Shown here: one piece after another, positions 18,119 through 29,170 of the stretch
How positions within the stretch are numbered: position 1 is the stretch's first letter
Layout of the letters: each line of letters opens with the position of its first letter
Assembly: GCA_964017235.1 (NCBI GenBank)
Contig: OZ024929.1
Coordinates: 61,909,603-61,973,602 of the forward strand
Length of the DNA: 64,000 bases
Source of the DNA: Sabellastarte sp. h YS-2021
Taxonomy: Eukaryota > Annelida > Polychaeta > Sabellida > Sabellidae
Direction: 5' to 3'
The notes under the pieces: generated by a model
Databases searched by the model: none
What the model saw: the letters and a program-made list of their open reading frames with translations, nothing else
What the model was told of the DNA's origin: nothing
Program-made: the position numbers and the translations under genes

Positions 18119-21100
18119 GATTTTTTGCCTATCCTTGAACAGGTACAGAACATTACTAAAATCAAGGATAGGCCTACTGCTATCATTAACAGGCAAACCC
18201 AGTGTGACAAGACAAATAAGGTACAGTCTAAGGGTGGTAGGCGGATAGGAACTATTTCTATTAAAAATGGAAGTGATAAAAACATTACAAACATTGAAAC
18301 ACAGTCACATTCAAAAACATTCGTTGACAACAATGGTCAAAATTTGCAAAGTAGTTCTACTGGTTCCATTGTAACACCCTTTAGTGAAAACAAAGGCTTA
18401 ACATCAATTGTTATTGATGGTATTATTGTGCAGGCTTTAGTAGATACAGGTGCAGAAGTATCTTGCATTGATTGGTTCATTTTTGAGAAACTGGACAAAA
18501 ACAAACACTCTTTAGGACCAAAACAAACCCTAACCCATGCAGGAAGTGGCACAATTCAAACAAAAGGTACTGCAGATCTCCCATTTACTGTTGCAAATGT
18601 CCCATTCACCCAGACATTTAATGTGTGTCCTCAACTCTCCCATCAGTTAATTCTAGGTTTAGACTTTTTGAAGAAAAATGCAGCAGTTATTAGTTTCAAA
18701 AACAACACCTTACAACTTTCACATAATCAACATGTTTCTGCTGTGGAACTACATAGTACCAGTTCTAAAACATACACTGCCACATTGCTAAAAGGTGCAG
18801 AAATTCCACCCAAAACACACACCCTACTACCAGTCAAGTGTAAAGCCAAACAAAATGTGACATGCTTAGCTGAACCTGTGACAATGCTTGCTTCTAAATA
18901 CTATCTTGGTGGGGCAAGGTGTGTTGTACAACTGCTCAATGGGAAAACAACCTATCAGATTTGCAATCCAACACATAATACAGTCACATTACCACAAGGC
19001 ACTGTCATAGCTACTTTAGCAGAAATAGATGTGGCTAACATTACCAACACTGCAGACATAGAAGCTCCCTCTCACAATATTTCCTCCCTATCAAGTGACA
19101 CTTTTCCTGATGAACATTATATTGCTATTGCACATGACTTAGGCATAAACCTAGATAAATGTGACTTATCAATGGAGGAAAAAACACAGTTGTTGTTATT
19201 CTTAGGAAAATACAGACATGTTTTTGCAAAAGATGCCTCAGAACTTCCTGGCACCACAAAATATTTCCATACTATTCATACGGGCAACGCTGCCCCTGTC
19301 CGTAGCTACCCCTACAAACAGACACCCCAAACAGCCAGAGAAACTGACAAACTTGTAAAAGGTATGCTGGAAAATAATCTGATTGAGCCGTCACAATCTG
19401 TTTGGTCAAGCCCAGTAGTCCTGGTCAAAAAGAAAAATGGGGACTATCGTTTTGCTGTAGACTACAGGAAACTCAATCTAGTCACTGAAGACCAGTTCTT
19501 TGTCATCCCACGTTTCTCAGAAGTGGTTGACTCAGTTGCAGAGACAAAACCAAAACTTTTTTCAACTCTCGATTTAGCTTCCGGCTTCTGGCAAGTTCCC
19601 CTTGATCCAGAGACAAAACACAAAACTGCATTTGTAACTAGGAACGGTGTCTATGAATTCAACAGACTGCCATTTGGACTCAAAAACGCACCAATGGCTT
19701 TCTCAATGCTCATGAATGAGGTACTTAGGGGCATCAACTGGAAATTTGCGCTCGTTTTTATTGATGATATAATTATTTACAGTAGCTCATTCCAACAACA
19801 CCTGTACCACCTTACCCAAGTTTTTGACAGGTTAGCTGAAGCCAATCTAAAGCTACAACCACCTAAGTGTCTCTTCGCCATGTCAAAAGTCCCTTACCTT
19901 GGTCACATTATCAGTGAACATGGAATTGCTCCTCAGCCAGATAAGACAAGTGCTGTTGAATCCTTCCCTGTACCAACTAGCAAAAAAGAGCTACAAAGTT
20001 TCTTGGGCTTGTGCAACTATTATCGACGCTTTGTAAAAGACTTTGCCCACATCGCTGCACCCTTGACCAACCTTTTGAAGAAACAGGTCAAATTTGCTTG
20101 GACAAATGCAGCTCAAATTGCTTTTGAAACACTCAAATCCAAACTTGTTGCTCATCCGGTGTTAATATTTCCTGATTTTGAAAAACCATTTACACTCTAC
20201 ACTGATGCATCTGATCTTGCCATAGGGTACATCTTGGGTCAAAGGGATGATAAAGGCATGGAGCATGTCATAGCTTATGGTGGACGTTCTATGAACATGG
20301 CTGAGCGCAGATGGGGAATCACAGACAAAGAAGGTCTGGCACTTATTGAAGGTGTGCGCTACTTTAAACACTACCTTGTAGGCAAACCTTTTACCATCTA
20401 CACAGACCACTTTGCCTTGAAGAAGTTAGACCTTGCCAAACAAACTTCAGGCAGAAGACAACGCTGGTACGACTACCTCCAAGGGTTTGATTTCACCATT
20501 ATTCATAAGCCTGGACGTGTTCATCAAAATGCTGATGCCCTGTCTCGCCGAGCTTACACTGAACATGGTTCAACTGAAGAACCCGAACCCAACACTTTCC
20601 CCATGACATCTGCCCTCACCCTGGGGAATGATCTCAAAGAGTATAAACTATCTTATACTTTCACAAAACAAATGTCACCTACACCACTTACCCATCTGAA
20701 TTCCCTTGAAAAGTGTTTGCACAGTGAGCTGGAATATTCTCAGGTCAACTCTGTAAAGCTCCTTGAAGATCTCACTGATATAAGGCCATCTGAAATCAGG
20801 CAACAGCATCTACAAGACCAAGACATTGCACCCTTTATTCACTACCTTGAAAGCAAAACACTTCCCAAGGATCCAGACCAGATTGTGCGAGTAACAAGAA
20901 CTGCAGCTGATTATGACTTGATTGATAGTGTATTATACTTCAGAGGATATGCACCCTTTGGAAAAGGTCACCGTGAAGACCGTGTCATAAAACAACTGAT
21001 GGTGCCCTTGGCACTGCAGAATGAATTACTGCAGGCATACCATGACAGCCCACTTGGAGCCCATCAAGGATTTGATAGGACATATCAACGCTTGAAACAG

Positions 21101-22381
21101 AAGTACTGGTGGCCTTCAATGGCAAAAGATGTGAAAACATACATCCAGTGTTGTGACACATGCCAACGCACTAAACGTCAGTACCACATTTCAAAGACAC
21201 CCTTGCAACCACTTCCAACAACAGAAAGATTTCAAAGAATTCACATGGATTTCCTTGGACCTCTTCCCACCACCACACAAGGCCACAAGCATATACTTCT
21301 CATCGTGGATGCTTTCACCAAATGGCCTGAAGCTTTCCCCTTGAAATCAGCTCAAGCATCAGATGTAGCCAGAATATTTTATGATGAGATAATATGCAGA
21401 TATGGCGCTCCTTCTTCTATATTGACGGACCGCGGACAACAGTTCATGTCTCACCTTCTGGCAGAATTGTGTAAACTCTTCCAGATCCAGAAAATTTCCA
21501 CCACTGCTTATCATCCTCAGACCAACTCAACAGCAGAACGTATGAACAGCTACATCTTACAATGTCTTCGTGCCTACACCAATGAGTTCCACAACAACTG
21601 GCATGAGTACCTCCAAAGTGTTATGCTGTCGTACAGATCTACCCCAGCAACCCAGTCCACACAGTATACACCCCATATGCTGATGTTTGGTAAAGAATGC
21701 AATCTACCCATTGATGTTGCACTTTTGACACACGAAAACAAACTTCTTTCCCCAAATGAACATTACCAAAAACTACGGACACGCATGAAATTAAGGTCTG
21801 AACTAGCAGCAAAACATCTACAAGTATCGCAAAAATCATCAAAATTACGATATGACAAAACAGCTCTTGAGCCTACATTCAAACTTGGTGATCATGTACT
21901 CCTCAAGAACAACAAGACAAAAAAGGGTCTTTCACCTAAACTCACAACCAAATATCTCGGACCCTATTATATTGTAGATGTTAACCCCAACAATACCTAC
22001 CAAATACGAAACTGCAAAACAGATAACATTCGACGAGGTCGTATCCATGCCAACCAGCTTAGAAAGTACCATGAACAAGCACAGTCTGAACACAATGAAA
22101 CAACAACTCTGTCGGTCCCTCAGCAAGAACAGCCCAACAGTCCCAGTGGTGACACTGACCCCAACAATTCCCCAACAGTCCCTGAACAACCACAGATTGT
22201 TGAAAAAATACACCGTGCTACCAGACCCCAAAATGGTCAAAGGTGGTACTATGTCAGACTCAAAGGACAACGTGGGACCAAGGTTGTTCCAGCAGACTCC
22301 ATTCCAAGGCACTTAAAGGAAGCATTTCACCTACACAAAACAGTCACAGGAAAAGTTCGGAAAAGAAAAACTAGGAAATAA
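18119..22381 (+). CDS. pol: Pol polyprotein (protease, RT, RNase H, integrase) of the Gypsy element
   Basis: An uninterrupted frame of about 1420 codons directly after the gag UAG. There is no ATG near the start, so expression by stop-codon readthrough is likely. Numbering from the TTG at 18125: aspartic protease at about 108 (V-D-T-G-A), RT with S-T-L-D-L-A-S-G and F-I-D-D-I near 545, RNase H with Y-T-D-A-S near 692, integrase zinc finger H-x-H...C-D-T-C near 973-1010, catalytic D near 1041, D1102 (L-T-D-R-G) and E1138 (T-A-E-R-M), giving D-D-35-E. A G-P-Y module follows (Y-L-G-P-Y). The basic C-terminus has a possible reduced chromodomain (V-E-K-I-H...W-Y-Y-V-R-L-K-G). All catalytic residues are present. 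Confidence 0.93.
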   Translation, partial: DFLPILEQVQNITKIKDRPTAIINRQTQCDKTNKVQSKGGRRIGTISIKNGSDKNITNIETQSHSKTFVDNNGQNLQSSSTGSIVTPFSENKGLTSIVIDGIIVQALVDTGAEVSCIDWFIFEKLDKNKHSLGPKQTLTHAGSGTIQTKGTADLPFTVANVPFTQTFNVCPQLSHQLILGLDFLKKNAAVISFKNNTLQLSHNQHVSAVELHSTSSKTYTATLLKGAEIPPKTHTLLPVKCKAKQNVTCLAEPVTMLASKYYLGGARCVVQLLNGKTTYQICNPTHNTVTLPQGTVIATLAEIDVANITNTADIEAPSHNISSLSSDTFPDEHYIAIAHDLGINLDKCDLSMEEKTQLLLFLGKYRHVFAKDASELPGTTKYFHTIHTGNAAPVRSYPYKQTPQTARETDKLVKGMLENNLIEPSQSVWSSPVVLVKKKNGDYRFAVDYRKLNLVTEDQFFVIPRFSEVVDSVAETKPKLFSTLDLASGFWQVPLDPETKHKTAFVTRNGVYEFNRLPFGLKNAPMAFSMLMNEVLRGINWKFALVFIDDIIIYSSSFQQHLYHLTQVFDRLAEANLKLQPPKCLFAMSKVPYLGHIISEHGIAPQPDKTSAVESFPVPTSKKELQSFLGLCNYYRRFVKDFAHIAAPLTNLLKKQVKFAWTNAAQIAFETLKSKLVAHPVLIFPDFEKPFTLYTDASDLAIGYILGQRDDKGMEHVIAYGGRSMNMAERRWGITDKEGLALIEGVRYFKHYLVGKPFTIYTDHFALKKLDLAKQTSGRRQRWYDYLQGFDFTIIHKPGRVHQNADALSRRAYTEHGSTEEPEPNTFPMTSALTLGNDLKEYKLSYTFTKQMSPTPLTHLNSLEKCLHSELEYSQVNSVKLLEDLTDIRPSEIRQQHLQDQDIAPFIHYLESKTLPKDPDQIVRVTRTAADYDLIDSVLYFRGYAPFGKGHREDRVIKQLMVPLALQNELLQAYHDSPLGAHQGFDRTYQRLKQKYWWPSMAKDVKTYIQCCDTCQRTKRQYHISKTPLQPLPTTERFQRIHMDFLGPLPTTTQGHKHILLIVDAFTKWPEAFPLKSAQASDVARIFYDEIICRYGAPSSILTDRGQQFMSHLLAELCKLFQIQKISTTAYHPQTNSTAERMNSYILQCLRAYTNEFHNNWHEYLQSVMLSYRSTPATQSTQYTPHMLMFGKECNLPIDVALLTHENKLLSPNEHYQKLRTRMKLRSELAAKHLQVSQKSSKLRYDKTALEPTFKLGDHVLLKNNKTKKGLSPKLTTKYLGPYYIVDVNPNNTYQIRNCKTDNIRRGRIHANQLRKYHEQAQSEHNETTTLSVPQQEQPNSPSGDTDPNNSPTVPEQPQIVEKIHRATRPQNGQRWYYVRLKGQRGTKVVPADSIPRHLKEAFHLHKTVTGKVRKRKTRK

Positions 22382-23699
22382 ACTCCAACATAAACAGTCT
22401 TCCAGATCAGTTGTGTACCGGTAACATCCTTTTCCCCAAAGTCTTAACACAAAACACTGCCACTTGACCTCTGATTTGTATTCCTTACCTATTATCTGTT
22501 TACTTCTAGTCTTCTGTGACCCATTAACATGATACAACTTTGTAGCTGTATATATATGTATTTTTTTTACAAATTCAAAATTTTGCGCGCACCTTTTGGA
22601 TTCCTTTGTATTTTCTTGCTACTCAGTTATATTGTATTGCGGATCACCTTCCGAATCTATTTACCTTACCAGACTACTTACACAAAGGTACATTTCTGTA
22701 AATGTGGTCAAACAAATGTGGTTGATGATTTCTCTGCTGGTCATGCTGCCTTCCACTACAACAGCTACAAACAACTGATGCAACCATGGTGTACTCTTCA
22801 CCACAGTGGGACAGTTAGGAGCAGCAGAGCAACTATGGCATACATATACAAGAGCTGCCTTTGGCTCAATGTAACATTACTGATGCCATATGTGAACAAC
22901 TCAACAACAGGTTAAACATGCAATGGACTGCAGCAACAGTCTTGTAGTATGAACAACCAGATAATCAACACCATAACAAGCCCTCACACAAACATTTAAC
23001 AATGTCATAGACATGACAGGCAACAAGTGTGCCACACGTTCTATCTTACCATTCATTGATCTATCAAAAACGTTGTTTGGTACAGCCGCACATATACATA
23101 TGTCAATACATTGAAGGTACACATAAACAAACTGACCTGTGAAGAGAATCATCTCATCGGAGTTTCCAGTGGAGCTGACCACCTAATACATGGCAAATTA
23201 GCATCCAAAATATTACCATTACAGCTTTTCACTCATAACTTCACCAATTTACCCACAGCTACACAAGAATCAAAATGTACAACTTCTTGCTTGCTTACCT
23301 ACAATTAACTTTCTACTACAACACTTAATTTAGGCCTCGCTTGCACTGTTGTTGTACAATTATTGTGAATAACTTTGTACATAGTGTGTTCTGCAGATGT
23401 TTCTTGTCAGTACATTGCGGACTAGTGGAGTGGAACTTCACCTTCTGTGAAGTTATATGTGTAACGTATAACTTTCATTAATGTGCAACATATTGTACTG
23501 CTTTCCTGACTTTCGCCTTGATTACTGTATAACCTATTTCTTTGTATAACTGTAACCTATGATGAATATACCCTATGTACAGTTTATGTAACTATTATTA
23601 ATATCTACTATGTCACTTGTACAACTACGGTTGAATGCGTAATGTACAACTGTACCATATTAAGGTTGACGGAGCAACCTTTTCCGCAGCGGTGACAGA
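22382..23699 (+). other. 3' internal region of the Gypsy element, with one possible small ORF
   Basis: 1.3 kb between the pol stop and the 3' LTR. The longest forward ORF (22529-22915, 128 codons) has one hydrophobic stretch (F-L-C-I-F-L-L-L-S-Y-I-V-L) and two N-x-S/T sites near its end. I see no envelope motif or furin site. It may be a remnant, a regulatory 3' region or chance. The stretch before the LTR (GGAGCAACC...GCGGTGACAGA) is where the polypurine tract should be, but it is a weak one. Confidence 0.45.
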
Positions 23700-25061
23700 T
23701 GTTATAATGAGTAAACTTTATGTATTTTAATTAGTCAGCTGTCATTAGTGGATTTTACATATAACATAGTTCATGTGTATTATTAGCATGTATTGAAAAA
23801 TGTTCTGTGTATTGGTACATACAAACTTAGGACTGCATCATATTTCTTGTTTCTAATTTACAGACTTGTAAAGGCTGATAGAGCATAATCTTACTTTTAT
23901 TATTATTGTATCTTAAGCCCTATGAAATCAAACAGGGTGTCTATAAACTTGGCACTTTGTAATGATTCTTGTGAAGTCACACATGGTGTACAAAGACTGT
24001 TTGTTTTAACAGCCATTCTTTCAACAGAAACAGGGATCAATCTGTATAATGTGGTAGCTTGTCAGTATATCTTAGATAATTTTGTAATTACCATGAACAC
24101 TTCAAAAGCTTAAGCACAAGGGACTTATTCATTACTCTCCTCTGAACTGGTTACACCAATGCTGTTAATAGCTCATCAGATCTTGTATGTGGGAAGCAGG
24201 TTATAAAGATATATATGGTCAGGAAGTTATAAAAGAATATATAACTGCCACACTTAATGACAACCAAACAGCAATAGCAGCTTGTATCAAAGCTTGTCTG
24301 GATAACCAGATAATTACTTGTATGTATTCCACATCAAAGCCTATACCTTCTCTGTTAAGTAACCCTAACTTAGGTACAATGACTAACTTGTTGCCCTTAA
24401 TGTCACTCAGCATTTATCTTGTGTGGTTGTCAGTTCCTGTTCCTACCCAAACTTCTACATGTAACTGGCTGATAGGCTGCAACTACCTTATTGGATTGTG
24501 GTCACCTGACTTACCTAGACTGTTTCTCTTTTTGAAAAGGGTCAGTATATATGTGGCTTGGTAGTATCAGAAATAGAAGATAAAACATCATGTGTTTAGA
24601 GATTGAAAGGAGATCATCATGAGTGTTACTGGAAACTATGATACTGGTTAACTTAACAAGAAACTGTTATTATGAACATTATGAAGATACAGAAACACTT
24701 CATGGAATATGTTAATTATTAAGAATATGTGTAACATTCTTGTTGTGAACTTATATAAATATTAAAGGGAATAAAGTGTAAAAAATTGCAAGGTGTATGT
24801 GAATGGATATTAGGCAGAAACCAGCTACATTCACAACAACAACAACACAGCCTTTATCACATCAATAGTGAACTGATACATATCCTTGATACTGAGCAGA
24901 GATTTGAAATAGAGAATTTAAGGAGAACTATAGCCATGACATTGGATTATAATTATGTGAATTGTTTAATAACTGTTAATTAATAAATTGCTGAATAAAT
25001 GAATAAGAACATCAACAAGAACTCTTTTACACCCCCAACCAAAAAACCTCCCATTATCACA
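23700..25061 (+). repeat. 3' LTR of the Gypsy element
   Basis: 1362 bp, one A shorter than the 5' LTR in the run near 24780, otherwise the same where compared. It is followed by CATC, the target duplication. Confidence 0.93.
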
Positions 25062-25089
25062 CATCTATGAAACTGTTACTGTCCACATG

Positions 25090-26080
25090 CTTTCATGTGT
25101 AGAGCCACCAGATGATTGCTTTTTGGTTATCCAAAATAAACTGTATCTCATCATAAAAACATATAATCCCCATGCATAGCTTTTTCATACATTTTCTAAC
25201 TAGACCAAGGACGCATCTGTGGCCAGATGCAAGATGTATCCACCGGCAAAGGCAAAAGTAGCTATTACTCCACGACCTAGAGGTCTGAAATTTTACTATG
25301 TTATAGCTGACCCAAAAGTAGGTGAATAACAGATTTGCACAAAATTCTCTAAATGCAATAGTTTTCAAGTTACAAGTGATTTTACTCATGATGGAAGTTA
25401 GTGAAAAGTCCAAAAATAGCTATTACTCACTTAGCTATTGAGATAGACACTCAAGTTACTCACCATGTTGTAGCTATGGAAAAAAGTAGCTGAATAACAT
25501 ATTTTAACAAAATGCTCTAAATGCAATACTTTTCAAGTTATAAATGATTTAGTGTTGAGTAAGAACCTCAAAGTAGCTATTACTCAGCTATGCAATGAGC
25601 CACAGGTCTGGAATTTTACTATGTTATAGCTGCCTCAAAATAGGTGAATAAGATTTTGAAACTAAATTATCTAAATGCAACAGTTTTCAAGTTATAAGTG
25701 ATTTACTCAACAGTGATAACCTAAAAGTAGCTATTACTCAGCTATGCCATGAGCTACTGGTCTGAAATTTTATTATGTAATAGCTGACCCAAAAGTAGAT
25801 GAATAACATATTTGCACAAAATTCTGTAAATGCAATAGTTTTCAAGTTACAGGTGATTTTACTCATGATGGAAGTAAGTGAAAAATCCAAAAGTAGCTAT
25901 TACTCACTTAGCTGTTGAGATAGACACCCAAGTTACTCACCATGTTGTAGCTATGGAAAAAGTAGCTGAATAACATATTTTAACAAAGTTCTCTAAATGC
26001 AATACTTTTCAAGTTATAATTGATTTAGTGCATGATTTCATTAATTTTAATGCATTAAAAATTCTTTTAAAAATTCATAA
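25090..26080. repeat. Satellite family 1, about 155 bp, block 1
   Basis: Tandem units share GTAGCTATTACTCAGCTATG, GAGCTACAGGTCTG, TATAGCTGACCCAAAAGTAG, CTAAATGCAATAGTTTTCAA and GATTTACTCAACAGTGA. Copies are diverged. Further blocks occur at 43740-44940 and 50310-50486, with fragments near 47270-47390 and 49610-49740. Confidence 0.85.
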
Positions 26081-27645
26081 AAAAACTTTAGCATGTGAAA
26101 GCTCTCCAAAATGTAGGTGAATGAGTTATTTGAGAAATACTGGCTATCTGCAATACTTTCAGTGATAATAGGCATTTACTCATTTTGAGTAGGTGAGTAA
26201 TTAGCTACGGATCTGAAAATACACTAATTGAAAGCTCTCCAAAATGTAGGTGAATGAGTTATTTGAGAAATACTGGCTATCTGCAATACTTCTAGAGATA
26301 ATTCGCATTTACTCATTTTGAGTAGGTGAGTAATTACCTACGGGTCTGGAACTTCACCATGTGAAAGCTCTCCCAAAGTAGATGAATGAGTTATTTGATA
26401 AAAATTGGGTATCCGCAATACTTTTAGAGATAATTAGCATTTACTCATTTTGAGTAGGTGAGTAATTAGCTACGGGTCTGAAACTTCACCAAGTGAAAGC
26501 TCTCCCAAAAGTAGGTGAAGGAGTTATTTGAGAAAAATTGGCTATCTGCACTACTTTTAGAGATAATTAGCATTTACTCATTTTGAGTAGGTGAGTAATT
26601 AGCTACGGGTCTGAAACTTCACCAAGTGAAAGCTCTCCCAAAAGTAGGTGAAGGAGTTATTTGAGAAAAATTGGCTATCTGCACTACTTTTAGAGATAAT
26701 TAGCATTTACTCATTTTGAGTAGGTGAGTAATTAGCTACGGGTCTGAAACTTCACCAAGTGAAAGCTCTCCCAAAAGTAGGTGAAGGAGTTATTTGAGAA
26801 AAATTGGCTATCTGCAATACTTTTAGAGATAATTCGCATTTACTCATTTTGAGTAGGTGAGTAATTACCTACAGGTCTGGAACTTCACCATGTGAAAGCT
26901 CTTCCAAAAGTAGGTGAAGAGTTATTTGAGAAAAATTAGCTATCTGCAATACTTTTAGAGATAATTCGCATTTACTCATTTTGAGTAGGTGAGTAATTAC
27001 CTACGGGTCTGGAACTTCACCATGTGAAAGCTCTTCCAAAAGTAGGTGAATGAGTTATTTGAGAAAAATTGGCTATCTGCAATACTTTTAGAGACAATTA
27101 GCATTTACTCATTTTGAGTAGGTGAGTAATTACCTACAGGTCTGGAACTTCACCATGTGAAAGCTCTCCCAAAAGTAGGTGAATGAGTTATTTGAGAAAA
27201 ATTGGCTATCTGCAATACTTTTAGAGATAATTAGCATTTACTCATTTTGAGTAGGTGAGTCATTACCTACGGGTCTGGAACTTCAACATGTGAAAGCTCT
27301 CCTAAAAGTAGATGAATGATTTATTTGATAAAAATTGAATATGCGCAATACTTTTACAGATAATTAGCATTTACTCATTTTGAGTAGGTGAGTAATTAGC
27401 TATGGGTCTGAAACTTCACCATGTGAAAGCTCTCCCAAAAGTAGATGAATGAGTTATTTGACAAAAATTGGCCATCTGCAATACTTTTAGAGATAATTCG
27501 CATGTACTCATTTTGAGCAGGTGAGTAATTAGCTATGGGTCTGAAACTTCACCATGTGAAAGCTGTTCCAAAAGTAGGTGAATGAATTATTGAGAAAAAC
27601 TGGCTATCTGCAATACTTTTAAGAGATAATTCGCATTTACTCATT
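26081..27645. repeat. Satellite family 2, 133-bp tandem array
   Basis: About 11 to 12 units with exact spacing of 133 bp in the middle (26461, 26594, 26727). Each contains GCATTTACTCATTTTGAGTA, GGTGAGTAATTAGCTACGGG, TTCACCATGTGAAAGCTCTC and GAGTTATTTGAGAAAAATTG. The central units are the most alike, so the array has homogenised recently. No ORF of note. Confidence 0.9.
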
Positions 27646-28240
27646 TTTTAGTAAGAAAGAAAGAAATGTGGAAAGAAATGTGGACTGTAGGTCGCTAACA
27701 AGCAATATTCCACATTTTAAACATTTTTGTCTACCACAGGCCTAATTTAGACATAAACCCTACCAAAAAGATAGGGTGGCGAGTCCTCTAGCATACCAAG
27801 CCACCTGCCAAATATGAAAGAAATCTGGAAAGAAATGTGGACTGTAGCTCGCTAACAAGCAATATTCCACATTTTAGACATTTTTGTCTACCACAGGCCT
27901 AATTTAGACATAAAGCCTACCAAAAAGATAGCGTGGCGAATCCTCTAGCATACCAAGCCACCTGCCAAATATGAAAGAAATCTGGAAAGAAATGTGGACT
28001 GTAGGTTGCTAACAAGCAATATTCCACATTTTAGACATTTTTGTCTACCACAGGCCTAATTTACACATAAAGCCTACCAAAAAGATAGGGTGGCGAGTCC
28101 TCCACCATATCAACCCACCTGCCAAATATGAAAGAAATCTGGAAAGAAATGTGGACTGTAGGTCGCTAACAAGAAATCTCTGCGGACGACGATGATGAAT
28201 CCATAGTATCCCCGCTTCGCGCCGGGGATACAATTAATGC
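27646..28240. repeat. 157-bp tandem array ending in a GC-rich hairpin
   Basis: Units spaced 157 bp (27680, 27837, 27994, 28151) contain GAAATGTGGACTGTAGGTCG, TTTTTGTCTACCACAGGCCT and AAAGATAGGGTGGCGAGTCC. The last unit runs into a unique tail with a near-perfect hairpin GTATCCCCG...CGGGGATAC at 28206-28231. The same tail ends the repeat at 49306-49605, so array plus tail is probably one small mobile element. Confidence 0.8.
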
Positions 28241-29170
28241 CCCTTTACTTTAATGCCAAATTTATAATGAGAGTGTCTGTGATTAATACACCAGACAACA
28301 CTGTTCCATGCTAACTTTTGATTCACTATGACTATGAGCCAAAAATATTTGAATCATGTGTTTTAATTTCTGCCTCATTTATGGTAGAAATTGATGCTGA
28401 ATGCATGGGATTTCATTGACACATGTTACATACAGTTAGTTAAGATTTCTATGTATACATGACACTTTCAAGACATATAGTTGGCTCAGTGTCTGTTGAG
28501 TCTATTTGCAAAGTAATCAACACTAGGTAATTCTAACTCTAATAGTATTTCTATAGCATTTAATTTAATCTCTATCTAAAGACAGTTACTGGGTTGAAGT
28601 ATGGATGGACTGGACCCCAGATTCCAAGAGACATTAAACAGATTCCGAGGAACATCAAACAAGAAAAATCAGAGATCAACAATTATTAAGGATGAGACAT
28701 TGCACATGAAAAGCTGAAGGTTGTGAAGTAAACTTCAAATTTGTAAAATAAGATTATAGGAGACATGGTGGGTGAGCTATAAATCATAGTTCTCAGTATC
28801 AAAAATATAAGTAGATTTCTGATACAAGAGTTAAAGGTAAATTTGTCTTTTATTTCTATATGGTTAACTCGCATGAATTATATAATTGACTTTAAATTAT
28901 TCAATAAAACAGAATTTATAAATATTGTATGATCAGTTAGCCAATAATGTTCCAATAATAATAATAACTAGAAATAGGACGCCCTGTTGCTTGTAGCTGC
29001 GACATATGAATAGAAACAGGATAGCATAGAAGAACACACATTATCATGTGTAATGTCCACCCTATCAACCTTTTACAAAAATTGTACAGTAATCTTACAA
29101 GGCCCTGTTTCATCTGTAAAATATATCAATGATGCTTAAATATTTATTAGTATACATGTAAATTATTTCA
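28241..29170. other. AT-rich interval without genes
   Basis: I see no ORF with recognisable features, no tandem repeat and no RNA gene here. Confidence 0.6.

Larger units (their letters stand above)
15857..25061 (+). mobile_element. Full-length young Ty3/Gypsy LTR retrotransposon
   Basis: The element is 9205 bp, with LTRs at 15857-17219 and 23700-25061, each starting TGTTATAATG and ending TTATCACA. It is flanked by the 4-bp duplication CATC (15853-15856 and 25062-25065). A primer-binding site, gag, pol in the order protease, RT, RNase H, integrase, and a 1.3-kb 3' region lie between. The pol domain order with RNase H before integrase is that of Ty3/Gypsy. The LTRs differ by one base in an A-run as far as I can see, so insertion was recent. 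Both ORFs are open apart from the single UAG between gag and pol. Confidence 0.93.

Noticed and set aside
18125..18130. Programmed -1 frameshift at the T-run after the gag stop
   Set aside because: Pol is in the same frame as gag and the T-run lies after the UAG, so a frameshift would not help. Readthrough is the simpler reading.
22529..22915. Envelope gene of the Gypsy element
   Set aside because: Only one hydrophobic stretch in 128 codons, with no signal peptide, cleavage site or cysteine pattern. Kept only as a possible small ORF.
26461..27600. CRISPR-like regular spacing
   Set aside because: Whole units of 133 bp repeat without unique spacers, and the genome is eukaryotic. This is a satellite.
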